64,000 nucleotides of DNA, from the NCBI GenBank assembly GCA_026705465.1, contig JAPPAP010000025.1, positions 310,001 to 374,000 of the forward strand, in the 5' to 3' direction. Position numbers and translations under genes: made by a program. Positions 63,907-64,000 of this stretch are shown one piece after another (position 1 is the first letter of the stretch; each line of letters begins with the position of its first letter). Origin of the DNA: a bacterium (GTDB lineage: Bacteria > Actinomycetota > Acidimicrobiia > Acidimicrobiales > Bin134). The notes below the pieces were generated by a model. The model ran no database searches. It was not told the DNA's origin and saw only the letters and a list, made by a program, of their open reading frames with translations.

Positions 63907-64000
63907 ATGGCCAAGGTTCTGGTTGCAGAGAAGATCGCCGACATCGGGGTGGCCAAGCTGCGCCACGCCGGGCACGATGTCGAGGTCCGCACGGGCATGT
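63907..64000 (+). CDS. serA: Probable D-3-phosphoglycerate dehydrogenase, N-terminus (cut by window edge)
   Basis: Partial: the first 31 residues are MAKVLVAEKIADIGVAKLRH and a continuation GHDVEVRTGM. This resembles the start of SerA (phosphoglycerate dehydrogenase), which opens with MxKVLVAEKIADxGxxLLxxAG. Other D-2-hydroxyacid dehydrogenases start similarly, so the call is tentative. The nearby serC, which uses the SerA product, supports it. The reading frame is open to the right edge. Confidence 0.7.
   Translation, partial: MAKVLVAEKIADIGVAKLRHAGHDVEVRTGM

Overview
This window is a stretch of a high-GC, gene-dense bacterial chromosome, most likely from an actinobacterium of the class Acidimicrobiia. 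Supporting evidence is the frequent GTG/TTG starts, coenzyme F420 genes, a GT2 plus DUF5719 pair, an SCO6745-family protein, and the grouping of mannose-1-phosphate guanylyltransferase, fbiA/cofD, fbiB/cofE, a LytR-CpsA-Psr protein and rhamnose genes, as in other Actinobacteria. The class is inferred; a marker-gene or 16S search would settle it. I see no rRNA, tRNA, CRISPR, insertion sequence, phage or plasmid genes.

Layout. (1) 1-4.3 kb: two tandem DUF1214-like genes, a small winged-helix-like protein, a sirtuin sharing a palindromic intergenic region with it, and a rhodanese-ThiF fusion. (2) 4.4-25.5 kb: envelope polysaccharide locus: a small repeat lipoprotein, a DUF2142-like membrane protein, dTDP-rhamnose genes rmlA-rmlC-rmlB-rmlD, a 1016-residue SpoIID/LytB-type protein, several glycosyltransferases (two of them large fusions), the Wzm/Wzt polysaccharide exporter and a methyltransferase. 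A low-GC patch at about 22.5-24.15 kb has both edges inside genes. (3) 25.5-30.0 kb: biotin carboxylase/BCCP, biotin ligase, and the p-aminobenzoate pair pabB-pabC. (4) 30.0-46.5 kb: second envelope block: a LytR-CpsA-Psr ligase preceded by a possible 20-codon leader, GDP-fucose synthase, three GT4 enzymes, a His-rich membrane protein, a mannose-1-phosphate guanylyltransferase, the minus-strand run rmd-gmd-cofD-cofE, and a 15-residue-repeat protein coupled to a GT2 membrane protein and a DUF5719 protein. (5) 46.5-51.5 kb: acyl-CoA ligase, SCO6745-family protein, small membrane protein, CoA transferase and hydroxyacid dehydrogenase. (6) 51.8-59.0 kb: an unbroken System I cytochrome c maturation operon ccmABCDEFGHI, including a 48-codon ccmD. 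(7) 59-64 kb: YqgE, serC, a class I aminotransferase, an S9 peptidase and the start of a serA-like gene.

How the genes work together. The envelope genes can supply dTDP-L-rhamnose, GDP-mannose and the GDP-6-deoxyhexoses (fucose, and rhamnose or a related sugar). They also cover assembly by GT2/GT4 enzymes, export by Wzm/Wzt and attachment to the wall by the LCP protein. The ccm operon would attach heme to periplasmic c-type cytochromes.

Two themes run through the window. Many transcription units have a TANNNT-like -10 hexamer only 6-9 nt before the start codon and no obvious ribosome binding site, which predicts widespread leaderless mRNAs. Several exported or membrane proteins carry internal duplications: the lipoprotein, the DUF2142-like protein, the SpoIID-like protein and the 113-residue helical-repeat protein.
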